From Treponema sp. (GTDB lineage: Bacteria > Spirochaetota > Spirochaetia > Treponematales > Breznakiellaceae), in NCBI GenBank assembly GCA_031254795.1, contig JAIRTS010000087.1:1-12235 (forward strand): 12,235 bases of DNA. Direction: 5' to 3'. The notes beneath the pieces are model-generated. The model had not been told where the DNA came from and ran no database searches. It saw nothing but the letters and a program-made list of their open reading frames with translations. How positions within the stretch are numbered: the stretch's first letter is position 1; each line of letters opens with the position of its first letter. Position numbers and translations under genes: made by a program. Below are positions 1 through 5,156 of this stretch, one piece after another.

Positions 1-178
1 TCGGTTTTTCACCCTGGCCATGTTTCTCATAGCCAAGACGCCCGGTCAATTCAGCTTCCATGCTCCGCTCTGCCAGCGCCTTGGCAAGCTGCCTCATGAT
101 CCCGGATGATCCATAAAAATCGTCCGGGCCGGGGTAGTCCTTCACGATTTCATCCAGAAGCTCTTTTGAAAAGGCCAT
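1..178 (-). CDS. IS256-family (mutator type) transposase, N-terminal part, cut by window edge
   Basis: Reading leftwards from an ATG at 178-176, the 59 visible codons begin MAFSKELLDEIVKDYPGP and continue through LAKALAERSMEAELTGRLGYEKHGQG. The segment AERSMEAELTGRLGYEKH is the hallmark N-terminal block of IS256-type transposases (compare the usual LERALEAELxxHLGYEKH). These are DDE enzymes that move the element by copy-out/paste-in, but the catalytic residues lie beyond the left edge, so intactness cannot be judged. The start is supported by a Shine-Dalgarno AAGGAG (plus-strand CTCCTT at 184-189), five bases upstream. A possible -10 TATACT sits at 200-195. The family call is sure; completeness is unknown. 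Confidence 0.85.
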   Translation of the reverse strand, partial: MAFSKELLDEIVKDYPGPDDFYGSSGIMRQLAKALAERSMEAELTGRLGYEKHGQGEKP

Positions 179-228
179 GCTTGCTCCTTGGTATAGTATA
201 GCCGTTTACACAAAATTTGTTACATGGC
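1..228 (-). mobile_element. End of an IS256-type insertion sequence (partial)
   Basis: The transposase start lies about 50 bases from a sequence (about 201-228) that reads outward as GTTTACACAAAATTTGTTAC then ATGGCC. This resembles the terminal repeats of IS256-type elements, which often carry a GTTTACACAAAA-like core. I therefore place the element's 5' end near 228. The other end and its inverted repeat lie outside the window, so the boundary is approximate. Beyond it the sequence turns abruptly AT-rich, consistent with a junction, and the tail of a decayed lipoprotein gene begins at 251. Confidence 0.55.
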
Positions 229-441
229 CGAAGTTGCGCTCTTTATATTTTTATGTGAGTGAACAATAATACCAATTTTCTTCTATCTTTTCTATCCAAA
301 CAATATCACCTCAAAATAATTTTTTTATTTTTTGAGATTCATCTTTATAATAATATCCATTATTGTTTTTTATTATCTCTATTCCTATGTCAAATAATCC
401 TGTAGTATAATTCATTGCACTAACAAGTATTAAGTTTTTCA

Positions 442-443
442 TA
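442..443. repeat. Left TA target-site copy of the IS630 element
   Basis: IS630/Tc1-mariner-type elements insert at TA and duplicate it. This TA, together with the one at 1331-1332, brackets the element. Keeping only one copy joins the two halves of the lipoprotein gene in frame, as codons GTA TAT GAT ATG AAA AAC. Confidence 0.65.
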
Positions 444-464
444 GGATCATCCGACAACGTTAAT

Positions 465-1318
465 ATGGCATACAGCGCGGATTGCCGAAAAGCGGCGATA
501 GCTTTCAAACAAGCCGGACACACATTCAAAGAATTGAAAGAGGCGTTCAAAATAACGTCCCGGACTTATTGTCAGCGGATTGAAACACTGGAAACAAGCG
601 GCGGCGTCAGGATCGAATCCAAGCGGACACGCAGAGGCAAAACCGACCCTGACGCGCTGAGGAAGGCCGTTGAGGAAAAGCCTGACGCGTGTCTCCGCGA
701 GCTTTCCAGGATGTCCGGCTGTTCGCCGTCCTCCGTTTGCAGGCGGCCGGCGAGCCTCGGTTTCACATATAAAAAAAGACATTCGCCCGCTCGGAAAAAT
801 CCGAGGAGGCGAGAGTGGAATTTCGTGAAAAACCACTCCTAACGCCCGCAGAAGCGCGCGCCTGTATCGACGAAAGCGGAATAAACAAACCACTTGTCCG
901 GAAGCGCGGAATATCTCCCCGGGGAGTGAGACCCGGGGACGTCAAGAGCGGCGGGAAATTTCAAAGAGCCAATGCGATCGCGGCGGGGATCCGCAGCGGC
1001 ATTGTCGCCCCGCTATGCTATCCATGGAACACGACAAGCGCCTCGTTCGTCGAGTGATTCAGGACGAAGTTCGTCAAAGCGGCGCCCAAAGGCACGGCCG
1101 TCATAATGGACAACGCCTCGTTTCATCCGCCCAAAAAGCTTAAAAATCCATGCCGCCGTCACAGCGCGAGGGCACTGCTTTTGCCCGCGTGTTCGCGTGA
1201 CTATAACCCGGTTGAAAAATCCTGGGCGAACATGAAACGCGCTTTAATTGACATAATTCCAACTTGCGAAGATGAGCCCGCCGCAGTTTGTCAGTATTTT
1301 GGTCTTGATGTTTCTTAA
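465..1318 (+). pseudogene. IS630-family transposase, frame-split and with an in-frame TGA
   Basis: Starting at ATG 465, MAYSADCRKAAIAFKQAGHT is the helix-turn-helix DNA-binding start typical of IS630 transposases, running to FTYKKRH near 780. The catalytic part is in the -1 frame: ARSEKSEEARVEFREKP, then IDESG (first Asp, 869-871). The frame is then stopped by TGA at 1055-1057 and continues in the same frame through MDNASFH (second Asp, 1109-1111) and NPVEKSW (Glu, 1214-1216). The spacing of the last two acidic residues is 34, as expected for the family. The TGA falls after FVE, where homologues as I recall them carry Trp (E-W-F), so it looks like TGG to TGA decay. The A7 run at 771-777 is the likely frame-change point and could be programmed. 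With the TGA the enzyme should be inactive. Confidence 0.8.
771..777 (+). other. A7 run at the frame junction of the IS630 transposase
   Basis: The zero frame reads TAT AAA AAA AGA; slipping back one base gives AAG ACA TTC GCC CGC, leading into the catalytic half. Homopolymeric A runs support -1 ribosomal slippage or transcriptional slippage in several IS families. The joined product ...YKKKTFARSEKSEEARVEF looks natural for the family linker. A simple single-base mutation is the alternative. Confidence 0.4.
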
Positions 1319-1584
1319 GCTAAAGCACTATATCATATACTAGTCCACTCCAATTATCTATAAGACTAAATCCGTGCTGAAAGGCATATAATTCACCGTC
1401 TTTATATACACCTTCAAACTCTTGATAACTTATATTTTGATTAACAATTTTATCAAGTATTTTTTTATCTTTATCCAGATTTACAGAAGTTTTTATATTT
1501 TCAGTTTTGCAACTATTTATAAAAACATTAAAATAATTATTCCATAACTCAATATTTTATTTTTCATAAAATATCCAACCATTT

Positions 1585-1703
1585 AAAGCTGTTTAAAAAC
1601 TTCAGCTTTTGGAATAGTTTCCTTAGATTTAATGGAAAAACTGAACTTTTTCCGGTTTTTCCAAGAGCTTGATTCGAAACCACCCGGATTTTGAACCAAG
1701 CTC
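1585..1703. repeat. Three consecutive inverted repeats in non-coding DNA
   Basis: Between the dead lipoprotein gene and the next pseudogene (1568-1861) I see no gene but three inverted repeats. AAAGCTG (1585-1591) pairs with CAGCTTT (1603-1609). GGAAAAA (1634-1640) pairs with TTTTTCC at 1647-1653, or GGAAAAAC alternatively pairs with GTTTTTCC at 1655-1662. GAGCTTG (1665-1671) pairs with CAAGCTC (1697-1703), extendable by TTC/GAA. They could be decayed element ends or weak terminators; no clean T-tract terminator is present. Confidence 0.4.
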
Positions 1704-1861
1704 ATTTATTCATACCGTTTTACAATAATTTTGTCAACATATTTTCAAAAAATTTAGCGTAAATGGCGCATAACACCCCATCTCCGAAGATTCTTGAGAG
1801 CGGCTGGGGGCGGCGGTGTGTTGGGGCGGGGTGCCTTGTCTATATCGCACTATGGACGAGA

Positions 1862-2465
1862 ATGTCAAAAACAACCGACTGGCTCTCGGCGAGCCGAGAT
1901 GGACAACTGGCGATGGCCCGGGACTGGTTGGCCGTCGCGGAACCCAAAGCGGGCGATTGGGGCGTCCCCGCCTCAACTCTGACGGAACTCGGTGCCCTGT
2001 CCGCCGCTAAAAACGAGACCACCCGCACTCCCGTCGTCACCGCCCGGTGCAGGGAGGCGTTCGACGCGCTTATCGCCTTTATGCGAGACATGAAACGCCA
2101 CCACTTCCTCGCCCCGCCGCTTGCGGACTCGGACTATGTCGCCCTGGGCATCAAACCCCACGACACGACCCAGCCCCCCCGGCGGCGCTCCCACGGCGCA
2201 GGCCATGATGGAGACCTACCTGGTGGGGCGGCACGAGCTGGGTATACGGATCGTCTACGTTACTGGCAGTCCCAACGACCCGGCGAACAAGGGCTACCGC
2301 GTCTGGTACAGCGTTGTCGCGCCCGGCGAAAAGCCGCCCACGAACCCTGATGCTCTGCGAAAATCGTTCTTTACCATGCGAAAAAAGGACGTGGTGGAGT
2401 TCGACTACGGGGACAGCGGGAAGCAATGCCCGGCGGGGCCGCTGGTTTCGGCCTTAATTCCGTAA
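1862..2465 (+). pseudogene. Frameshifted treponemal-family protein of unknown function
   Basis: From ATG 1862 the sequence reads MSKTTDWLSASRDGQLAMAR and continues to ...YVALGIKPHDTTQ. At a run of seven C (2174-2180) the frame changes by one base, and coding resumes as PPGGAPTAQAMMETYLVGRH to the stop at 2463-2465 (...GPLVSALIP). I recognise this as a protein family present in many copies in termite-gut Treponema; function is unknown and the attribution is from memory. The join HDTT(P)..GAPTAQ is natural if one base is removed. The C-terminal stretch GDSGKQCPAGPLVSALIP also seems shorter than I recall for the family, so a small internal deletion is possible. No good Shine-Dalgarno precedes the start. 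The gene is much more GC-rich than the DNA on its left. It may be simply dead, or switchable through the C tract. Confidence 0.6.
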
Positions 2466-2537
2466 CAGGTGTGTTATTCCGCTTGAGCGGCGAACATAAA
2501 TTTGACGGCGGGAAAAGACCGCGATGCTGAAACAGCG

Positions 2538-2567
2538 GAACTGTTTTGGCAAAGGGAGTTTTTCATG
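2538..2567 (+). repeat. Leader repeat, copy 1, in front of a dead start codon
   Basis: GAACTGTTTTGGCAAAGGGA followed by GTTTTTC and ATG. It matches copy 2 at 2738-2769 almost base for base, and both lie just after a hairpin (here CCGC 2519-2522 with GCGG 2535-2538). The ATG at 2565 is followed by only four more sense codons and TAG, so this looks like the surviving leader of a lost lipoprotein gene. Confidence 0.6.
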
Positions 2568-2615
2568 CGGTACGTGCAATAGCGGCGTACATCCAATCAT
2601 TGGAAAAAAGAGGCC

Positions 2616-2655
2616 CCGAAAGCGACCTATCTGGCAAGAAGCGGCGCGCTTTCGG
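2616..2655. repeat. Inverted repeat between the two leader copies
   Basis: CCGAAAGCG (2616-2624) is perfectly complementary to CGCTTTCGG (2647-2655), with a 22-base spacer. It could form a hairpin in RNA. No T-run follows, so it is not a standard terminator. I see no gene in 2466-2766. Confidence 0.45.
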
Positions 2656-2737
2656 AGGTAAGATACGGTTACAAGGATAACACTTTTTCCGTATTTTGTC
2701 CTCTTTTGCGGCAGGTTCCCGCGAGCCAAAGCGGGAA

Positions 2738-2769
2738 GAACCGTTTTGGCAATGGAGTTTTTTACTATG
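2738..2769 (+). promoter_or_regulatory. Leader repeat, copy 2, with ribosome binding site of the lipoprotein gene
   Basis: GAACCGTTTTGGCAATGGAG then TTTTTTACTATG. The GGAG at 2754-2757 is the Shine-Dalgarno, nine bases before ATG 2767. A hairpin TTCCCGC (2716-2722) / GCGGGAA (2731-2737) with an eight-base loop immediately precedes it. The hairpin-plus-motif arrangement is shared with copy 1, exactly 200 bp upstream. Confidence 0.6.
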
Positions 2770-3261
2770 AAGAAAAACAGATTTTTGTTGTTCGGGATGT
2801 TGGCGGCAACGCTTACATTCGCCCTGGCCGTGGCGGGGTGCAAAACTGACGCGGATGATGATAGCGGCGGCGAAGCATTCGTAATTACTATTGACGGCTT
2901 GACCAGCTATGTTGGAAAAGTCGTGGGGATCACTTATGCAACAGGAAATACTGCCCCTCAGGATGCTTCAGGACACCTGCCAAAAGAAGCAACTATCACC
3001 GTTGATGGCAAAGCAACCGTGTCTTTCGCCATTGACTCTCAGATGAAAAAAGAACTCGCCGCCAACCAGACGGAGGTTTTTATATGCATTGATGGAAGTG
3101 ACAACTCTTCGTTTACTGGTATTGCTGGCACCGCTCCTGAGATTGGCCGCGACAGTCAGTTTGGTGATTACAGCAAAACCAAGGTAGTTTTTGGCGCAAA
3201 GACCGTAACAAAAACCTATCCGGGGGACTTCAAAAACGGCGCCACCGATGCTGACTTGTAA
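2767..3261 (+). CDS. Small lipoprotein of unknown function (164 aa)
   Basis: The protein begins MKKNRFLLFGMLAATLTFAL, followed by AVAGC: a lysine-rich start, a hydrophobic segment, and a lipobox VAGC with the lipidated Cys at residue 25. It is therefore expected to be exported and anchored in a membrane. After the Cys comes an acidic linker (KTDADDDSGGE), then about 130 residues rich in Thr, Val and Gly that look like beta structure (VITIDGLTSYVGKVVGITY, ATITVDGKATVSFAID). I recognise no enzymatic motif. ATG 2767 is chosen over an upstream in-frame ATG at 2746 because of the signal peptide and the GGAG nine bases before it. The gene stands alone: a leader repeat lies before it and a strong terminator 50 bases after it. 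Treponemes carry many such small lipoproteins; the function is unknown. Confidence 0.8.
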   Translation: MKKNRFLLFGMLAATLTFALAVAGCKTDADDDSGGEAFVITIDGLTSYVGKVVGITYATGNTAPQDASGHLPKEATITVDGKATVSFAIDSQMKKELAANQTEVFICIDGSDNSSFTGIAGTAPEIGRDSQFGDYSKTKVVFGAKTVTKTYPGDFKNGATDADL

Positions 3262-3311
3262 CCGTCAGACGGACGGCGATGGTGACAATGACCTTACACA
3301 ATGGTTAAAGC

Positions 3312-3347
3312 AAAACCCGCCCGCGTCCATGCGGGCGGGTTTTCTTT
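3312..3347 (+). terminator. Rho-independent terminator after the lipoprotein gene
   Basis: AAAACCCGCCCGC (3312-3324) and GCGGGCGGGTTTT (3331-3343) form a perfect 13-bp stem around the loop GTCCAT, followed by CTTT. The stem is GC-rich and ends in a T tract, so it is a textbook terminator for 2767-3261. The A tract on its other side could make it work in both directions. Confidence 0.85.
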
Positions 3348-3412
3348 CGCAACAGGGCTGTGGGCGCTTCGCCGCAGTAGCGGCTCGGCCGTAAACAGCC
3401 CTGCTACGCGAA
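3347..3412. repeat. Imperfect inverted repeat enclosing smaller hairpins
   Basis: CAGGGCTGT (3353-3361) pairs perfectly with ACAGCCCTG (3395-3403). Outer bases TTCGC (3346-3350) and GCGAA (3408-3412) extend the stem across a small internal loop. The enclosed part can fold as GGCG-CTT-CGCC (3363-3373), CCGC-AGTA-GCGG (3372-3383) or CGGC-TCG-GCCG (3381-3391). This could be a REP- or MITE-like element or a structured RNA. No identity is claimed. Confidence 0.4.
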
Positions 3413-3442
3413 ATGCGCTCTAAGATTGGTTGAACGAATATG

Positions 3443-3469
3443 TTGACATTTTCTAAAAAGGCATAATAA
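3443..3469 (+). promoter_or_regulatory. Possible sigma-70 promoter upstream of structured region
   Basis: TTGACA at 3443-3448 is a perfect -35. TAATAA at 3464-3469 is a fair -10, but the spacer is only 15 bases. A start near 3475 would place the following hairpin block at the very 5' end of the RNA. The short spacer lowers confidence. Confidence 0.35.
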
Positions 3470-3474
3470 ACAAT

Positions 3475-3562
3475 CCCCGCGACAGATCTGCGGGGGCATT
3501 GGAGTTCCCTCCTTGGGGAATCTTCGCGTGCGCGGGGAATGAACTACCCCGCGCTTTCCAAT
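3475..3562 (+). promoter_or_regulatory. Candidate structured RNA: hairpin plus three-way junction
   Basis: CCCCGC (3475-3480) pairs with GCGGGG (3490-3495). Next, ATTGGA (3498-3503) pairs with TCCAAT (3557-3562) and encloses two hairpins: TTCCC/GGGAA (3505-3509, 3516-3520) and GCGCGGGG/CCCCGCGC (3530-3537, 3547-3554, nine-base loop). The result is a closed three-way junction in a gene-free region about 200 bases ahead of cyuA. It matches no riboswitch class I know. It could be a leader element, a small RNA or a chromosomal repeat. Confidence 0.35.
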
Positions 3563-3587
3563 AAACTATCCTGCGGCGATTAAAAAT

Positions 3588-3606
3588 ATACCAAGTAAAT
3601 TGGTAT
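3588..3606. promoter_or_regulatory. Operator-like palindrome upstream of cyuA
   Basis: ATACCAA (3588-3594), five bases, TTGGTAT (3600-3606): a perfect 7-bp dyad in the AT-rich cyuA upstream region, of the size bound by a dimeric repressor. No regulator gene is visible in the window, so the role is inferred. Confidence 0.35.
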
Positions 3607-3691
3607 TATAATATTTAATTATTAGTAATTATATTTGTAATATATTATTATATATATAGTTACAATACTTTTCTCTAAAAAAAATAAAAAA

Positions 3692-3744
3692 ACAGTTGCT
3701 ATTATTAATATACCGTGCTATCCTTATATAAGAAAATCAACTGT
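3692..3744 (+). promoter_or_regulatory. cyuA promoter region with flanking inverted repeat
   Basis: ACAGTTG (3692-3698) and CAACTGT (3738-3744) are perfect inverted copies 39 bases apart. A weak promoter, TTGCTA (3696-3701) with 17 bases to TATCCT (3719-3724), lies between and on them. The repeats could be a pair of half-sites or the base of an RNA hairpin just before the cyuA ribosome site. The surrounding 3580-3757 is extremely AT-rich, as promoters often are. Confidence 0.3.
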
Positions 3745-3766
3745 AGAACATTATTTTGGAGGGAAC

Positions 3767-5038
3767 ATGAACAAGAACGATCCACGCTATGAAAACTATC
3801 TGCAAATTTTGCGGGAAGAACTGATTGTCGCGATGGGTTGCACCGAGCCGGTCGCCATTGCGCTTGCGGCGGCGCGGGCCCGCGAGACATTGGGGGCTTA
3901 TCCTGAACGGGTTTGCATAGAAGTCAGTGGAAATATAGTAAAAAACGTTAAAAGCGTTGTGGTGCCGAATACCGGCGGACTTAAAGGGATAAAGGCGGCG
4001 ACGGCGATAGGTATTGTCGCCGGGCAATCCGATAAAAAGCTTGAGGTGATCGCCGAAGTTGACGCGGCGCAAAAGAAGGAGACGAAAGCGTTTTTGGAAA
4101 AGACGCCGATGGAGGTGCGGATGGCAAAGACTGACAAGATTTTTGACATCATGATCGCTGTCTTTGCCGGGACTTCTTCGGCAAAAGTAAGAATCACCGA
4201 TTTTCACACCAATATTTCGCGCGTCGAAAAAGACGGGACGGTCATTTTCGAGCGAACCGATTCGCAAGAGCCTGATGAGACAGACAGGAGTCTTTTGAAT
4301 GTCGCCGGAGTGCTGGATTTTGCGGAAACGGTCGTCATAGACGATGTGCGCCCCATAATAGATCGCCAAATTGAGTACAATTCAGCAATCTCTACAGAAG
4401 GGCTTATCAGCGACTATGGAGCGAATATCGGCAAGGTCCTGCTTAAAAACTATGGCGCCAGCGTTCAGGTGCGCGCAAAAGCGGCGGCGGCGGCAGGGTC
4501 AGATGCCCGCATGAACGGTTGCGAAATGCCGGTTGTCATCGTGTCGGGAAGCGGCAATCAGGGCATGACGACATCCCTGCCGGTCATTGAGTACGCCAAA
4601 GAGCTTGCCGTTGGGCATGAGAAACTGACCCGCGCCCTTGTACTTGCAAACCTCATCACCATTCACCTGAAAACCGGCATCGGAAGGCTTTCCGCCTACT
4701 GCGGCGTGGTGAGCGCGGGAGCGGCCGCCGGCGCGGGCATCGCCTATTTGGAAGGCGGCGGCTTGGAAGAAATATCGCACACCATTGTCAATGCGCTCGC
4801 CATCGTGTCGGGAATCGTGTGCGATGGCGCCAAAGCGTCATGCGCGGCTAAGATCGCGGCGTCCGTGGACGCCGGCATTCTGGGCTATACCATGTTCAAG
4901 AACGGTCAGCAGTTCTACGGCGGAGACGGCATCATCGCCTGCGGGCTTGAAGCGACTATCAGGAACATCAGCTACCTTGGCAAAGAGGGTATGCGCAAAA
5001 CGGATGAAGAGATCATCCACTTGATGCTGGAAGAATGA
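3767..5038 (+). CDS. cyuA: L-cysteine desulfidase (iron-sulfur, CyuA/YhaM family)
   Basis: 423 residues, full length for the CyuA/UPF0597 family, which splits L-cysteine into pyruvate, ammonia and hydrogen sulfide with a [4Fe-4S] cluster and without PLP. The N-terminal motif VAMGCTEPVAIALAAA carries Cys25. Near the C-terminus are Cys312 (SAYCGVVSAGAAAGAG), Cys352 and Cys359 (IVCDGAKASCAAKIA). The 40- and 7-residue spacings equal those of the cluster-binding cysteines I recall from the Methanocaldococcus enzyme, where the N-terminal Cys is catalytic. VVIVSGSGNQGMTTSLPV (257-274) is a further conserved block. ATG 3767 follows GGAGGG at 3758-3763. The protein is probably cytoplasmic. Automatic annotation may call it an L-serine dehydratase alpha subunit, a related iron-sulfur fold. 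The symporter downstream fits a cysteine or serine catabolic role. Confidence 0.85.
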   Translation: MNKNDPRYENYLQILREELIVAMGCTEPVAIALAAARARETLGAYPERVCIEVSGNIVKNVKSVVVPNTGGLKGIKAATAIGIVAGQSDKKLEVIAEVDAAQKKETKAFLEKTPMEVRMAKTDKIFDIMIAVFAGTSSAKVRITDFHTNISRVEKDGTVIFERTDSQEPDETDRSLLNVAGVLDFAETVVIDDVRPIIDRQIEYNSAISTEGLISDYGANIGKVLLKNYGASVQVRAKAAAAAGSDARMNGCEMPVVIVSGSGNQGMTTSLPVIEYAKELAVGHEKLTRALVLANLITIHLKTGIGRLSAYCGVVSAGAAAGAGIAYLEGGGLEEISHTIVNALAIVSGIVCDGAKASCAAKIAASVDAGILGYTMFKNGQQFYGGDGIIACGLEATIRNISYLGKEGMRKTDEEIIHLMLEE

Positions 5039-5047
5039 ATGCGTTCC

Positions 5048-5067
5048 CAACACGGCGCGCCGCGTTG
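5048..5067 (+). promoter_or_regulatory. Hairpin overlapping the downstream terminator stem
   Basis: The twenty bases from CAACACGG to CCGCGTTG are a palindrome with a single mismatched pair (A at 5052, C at 5063). It shares 5062-5067 with the 5' arm of the terminator at 5062-5090, so the two folds cannot form together. That is the geometry of an antiterminator/terminator pair. A function is only inferred. Confidence 0.35.
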
Positions 5068-5090
5068 CGCGTGTCGCGCGGACGCTTTTT
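5062..5090 (+). terminator. Terminator or attenuator between cyuA and the symporter
   Basis: GCGT (5062-5065) and GCGCG (5067-5071) pair with CGCGC (5075-5079) and ACGC (5082-5085) around a TGT loop, followed directly by TTTTT (5086-5090). It lies 24 bases after the cyuA stop. A second small hairpin, CACGG/CCGTG (5109-5124), sits before the symporter ribosome site. No clear promoter is visible for the symporter, so read-through or processing seems likely. Confidence 0.6.
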
Positions 5091-5156
5091 CATATCGTAT
5101 GGAATTTCCACGGTTTTTACCGTGTTAATATTTTACTTGCGAAAAGGAGCAGGAAA

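Larger units (their letters stand above)
444..1330 (+). mobile_element. IS630-family insertion sequence, degenerate, inside a lipoprotein gene
   Basis: This is an 887-bp element holding one broken DDE transposase gene. I set the edges by reconstruction: deleting 444-1332 (element plus one TA) restores a continuous reading frame in the minus-strand host gene. The element's G+C content is clearly higher than that of the AT-rich gene on both sides. I could not find convincing terminal inverted repeats: GGATCATCCGAC at the left against TAGTGCTTTAGC at the right match poorly. The exact tips could therefore differ by a few bases, or the ends may have decayed. Confidence 0.75.
251..1567 (-). pseudogene. 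AT-rich lipoprotein gene, split by IS630 and carrying other lesions
   Basis: Read on the minus strand from ATG 1567, the sequence encodes MKNKILSYGIIILMF. After one missing base in a T5 run (1525-1521) it continues INSCKTENIKTSVNLDKD, so an IxSC lipobox with Cys at 1511-1509 is restored. Coding continues to ...SLIDNWSGLVYD at 1332, where an IS630 element interrupts it, and resumes at 441 with MKNLILVSAMNYTTGLFD. A TGA at 313-311 is followed in the same frame by GDIVWIEKIEENWYYCSLT and a TAA at 253-251, so that TGA may be a third lesion. The repaired protein would be about 122 residues to the TGA or about 142 to the TAA. Its base composition is far more AT-rich than its neighbours, which suggests acquisition by transfer. 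I recognise no family. Membrane anchoring by lipidation is inferred from the signal sequence only. Confidence 0.7.

Noticed and set aside
447..893. 148-codon ORF on the minus strand inside the IS630 element
   Set aside because: It lies antisense to the recognisable transposase, crosses the element edge and resembles nothing; it is a shadow of GC-rich coding.
1055..1057. TGA read as Trp (altered genetic code) or selenocysteine
   Set aside because: Several intact genes here end in TGA (cyuA, mutS2, the NlpC gene) and use TGG for Trp; no SECIS-like hairpin was obvious. Decay is simpler.
1321..1567. CRISPR array or phage remnant in the AT-rich zone
   Set aside because: No regularly spaced direct repeats and no phage-type genes; the zone is explained by the split lipoprotein gene.
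1763..1861. Upstream in-frame extension of the frameshifted treponemal gene
   Set aside because: The extra 33 residues are Gly/Arg-rich and unlike coding; the family start fits ATG 1862.
3475..3562. Known riboswitch or standard small RNA (glycine, SAM, T-box, SRP)
   Set aside because: None of the conserved core motifs of those classes is present; only unnamed stems can be supported.
3737..4369. 210-codon minus-strand ORF over cyuA
   Set aside because: It is fully antisense to a well-recognised enzyme, with no ribosome site and no recognisable domain.
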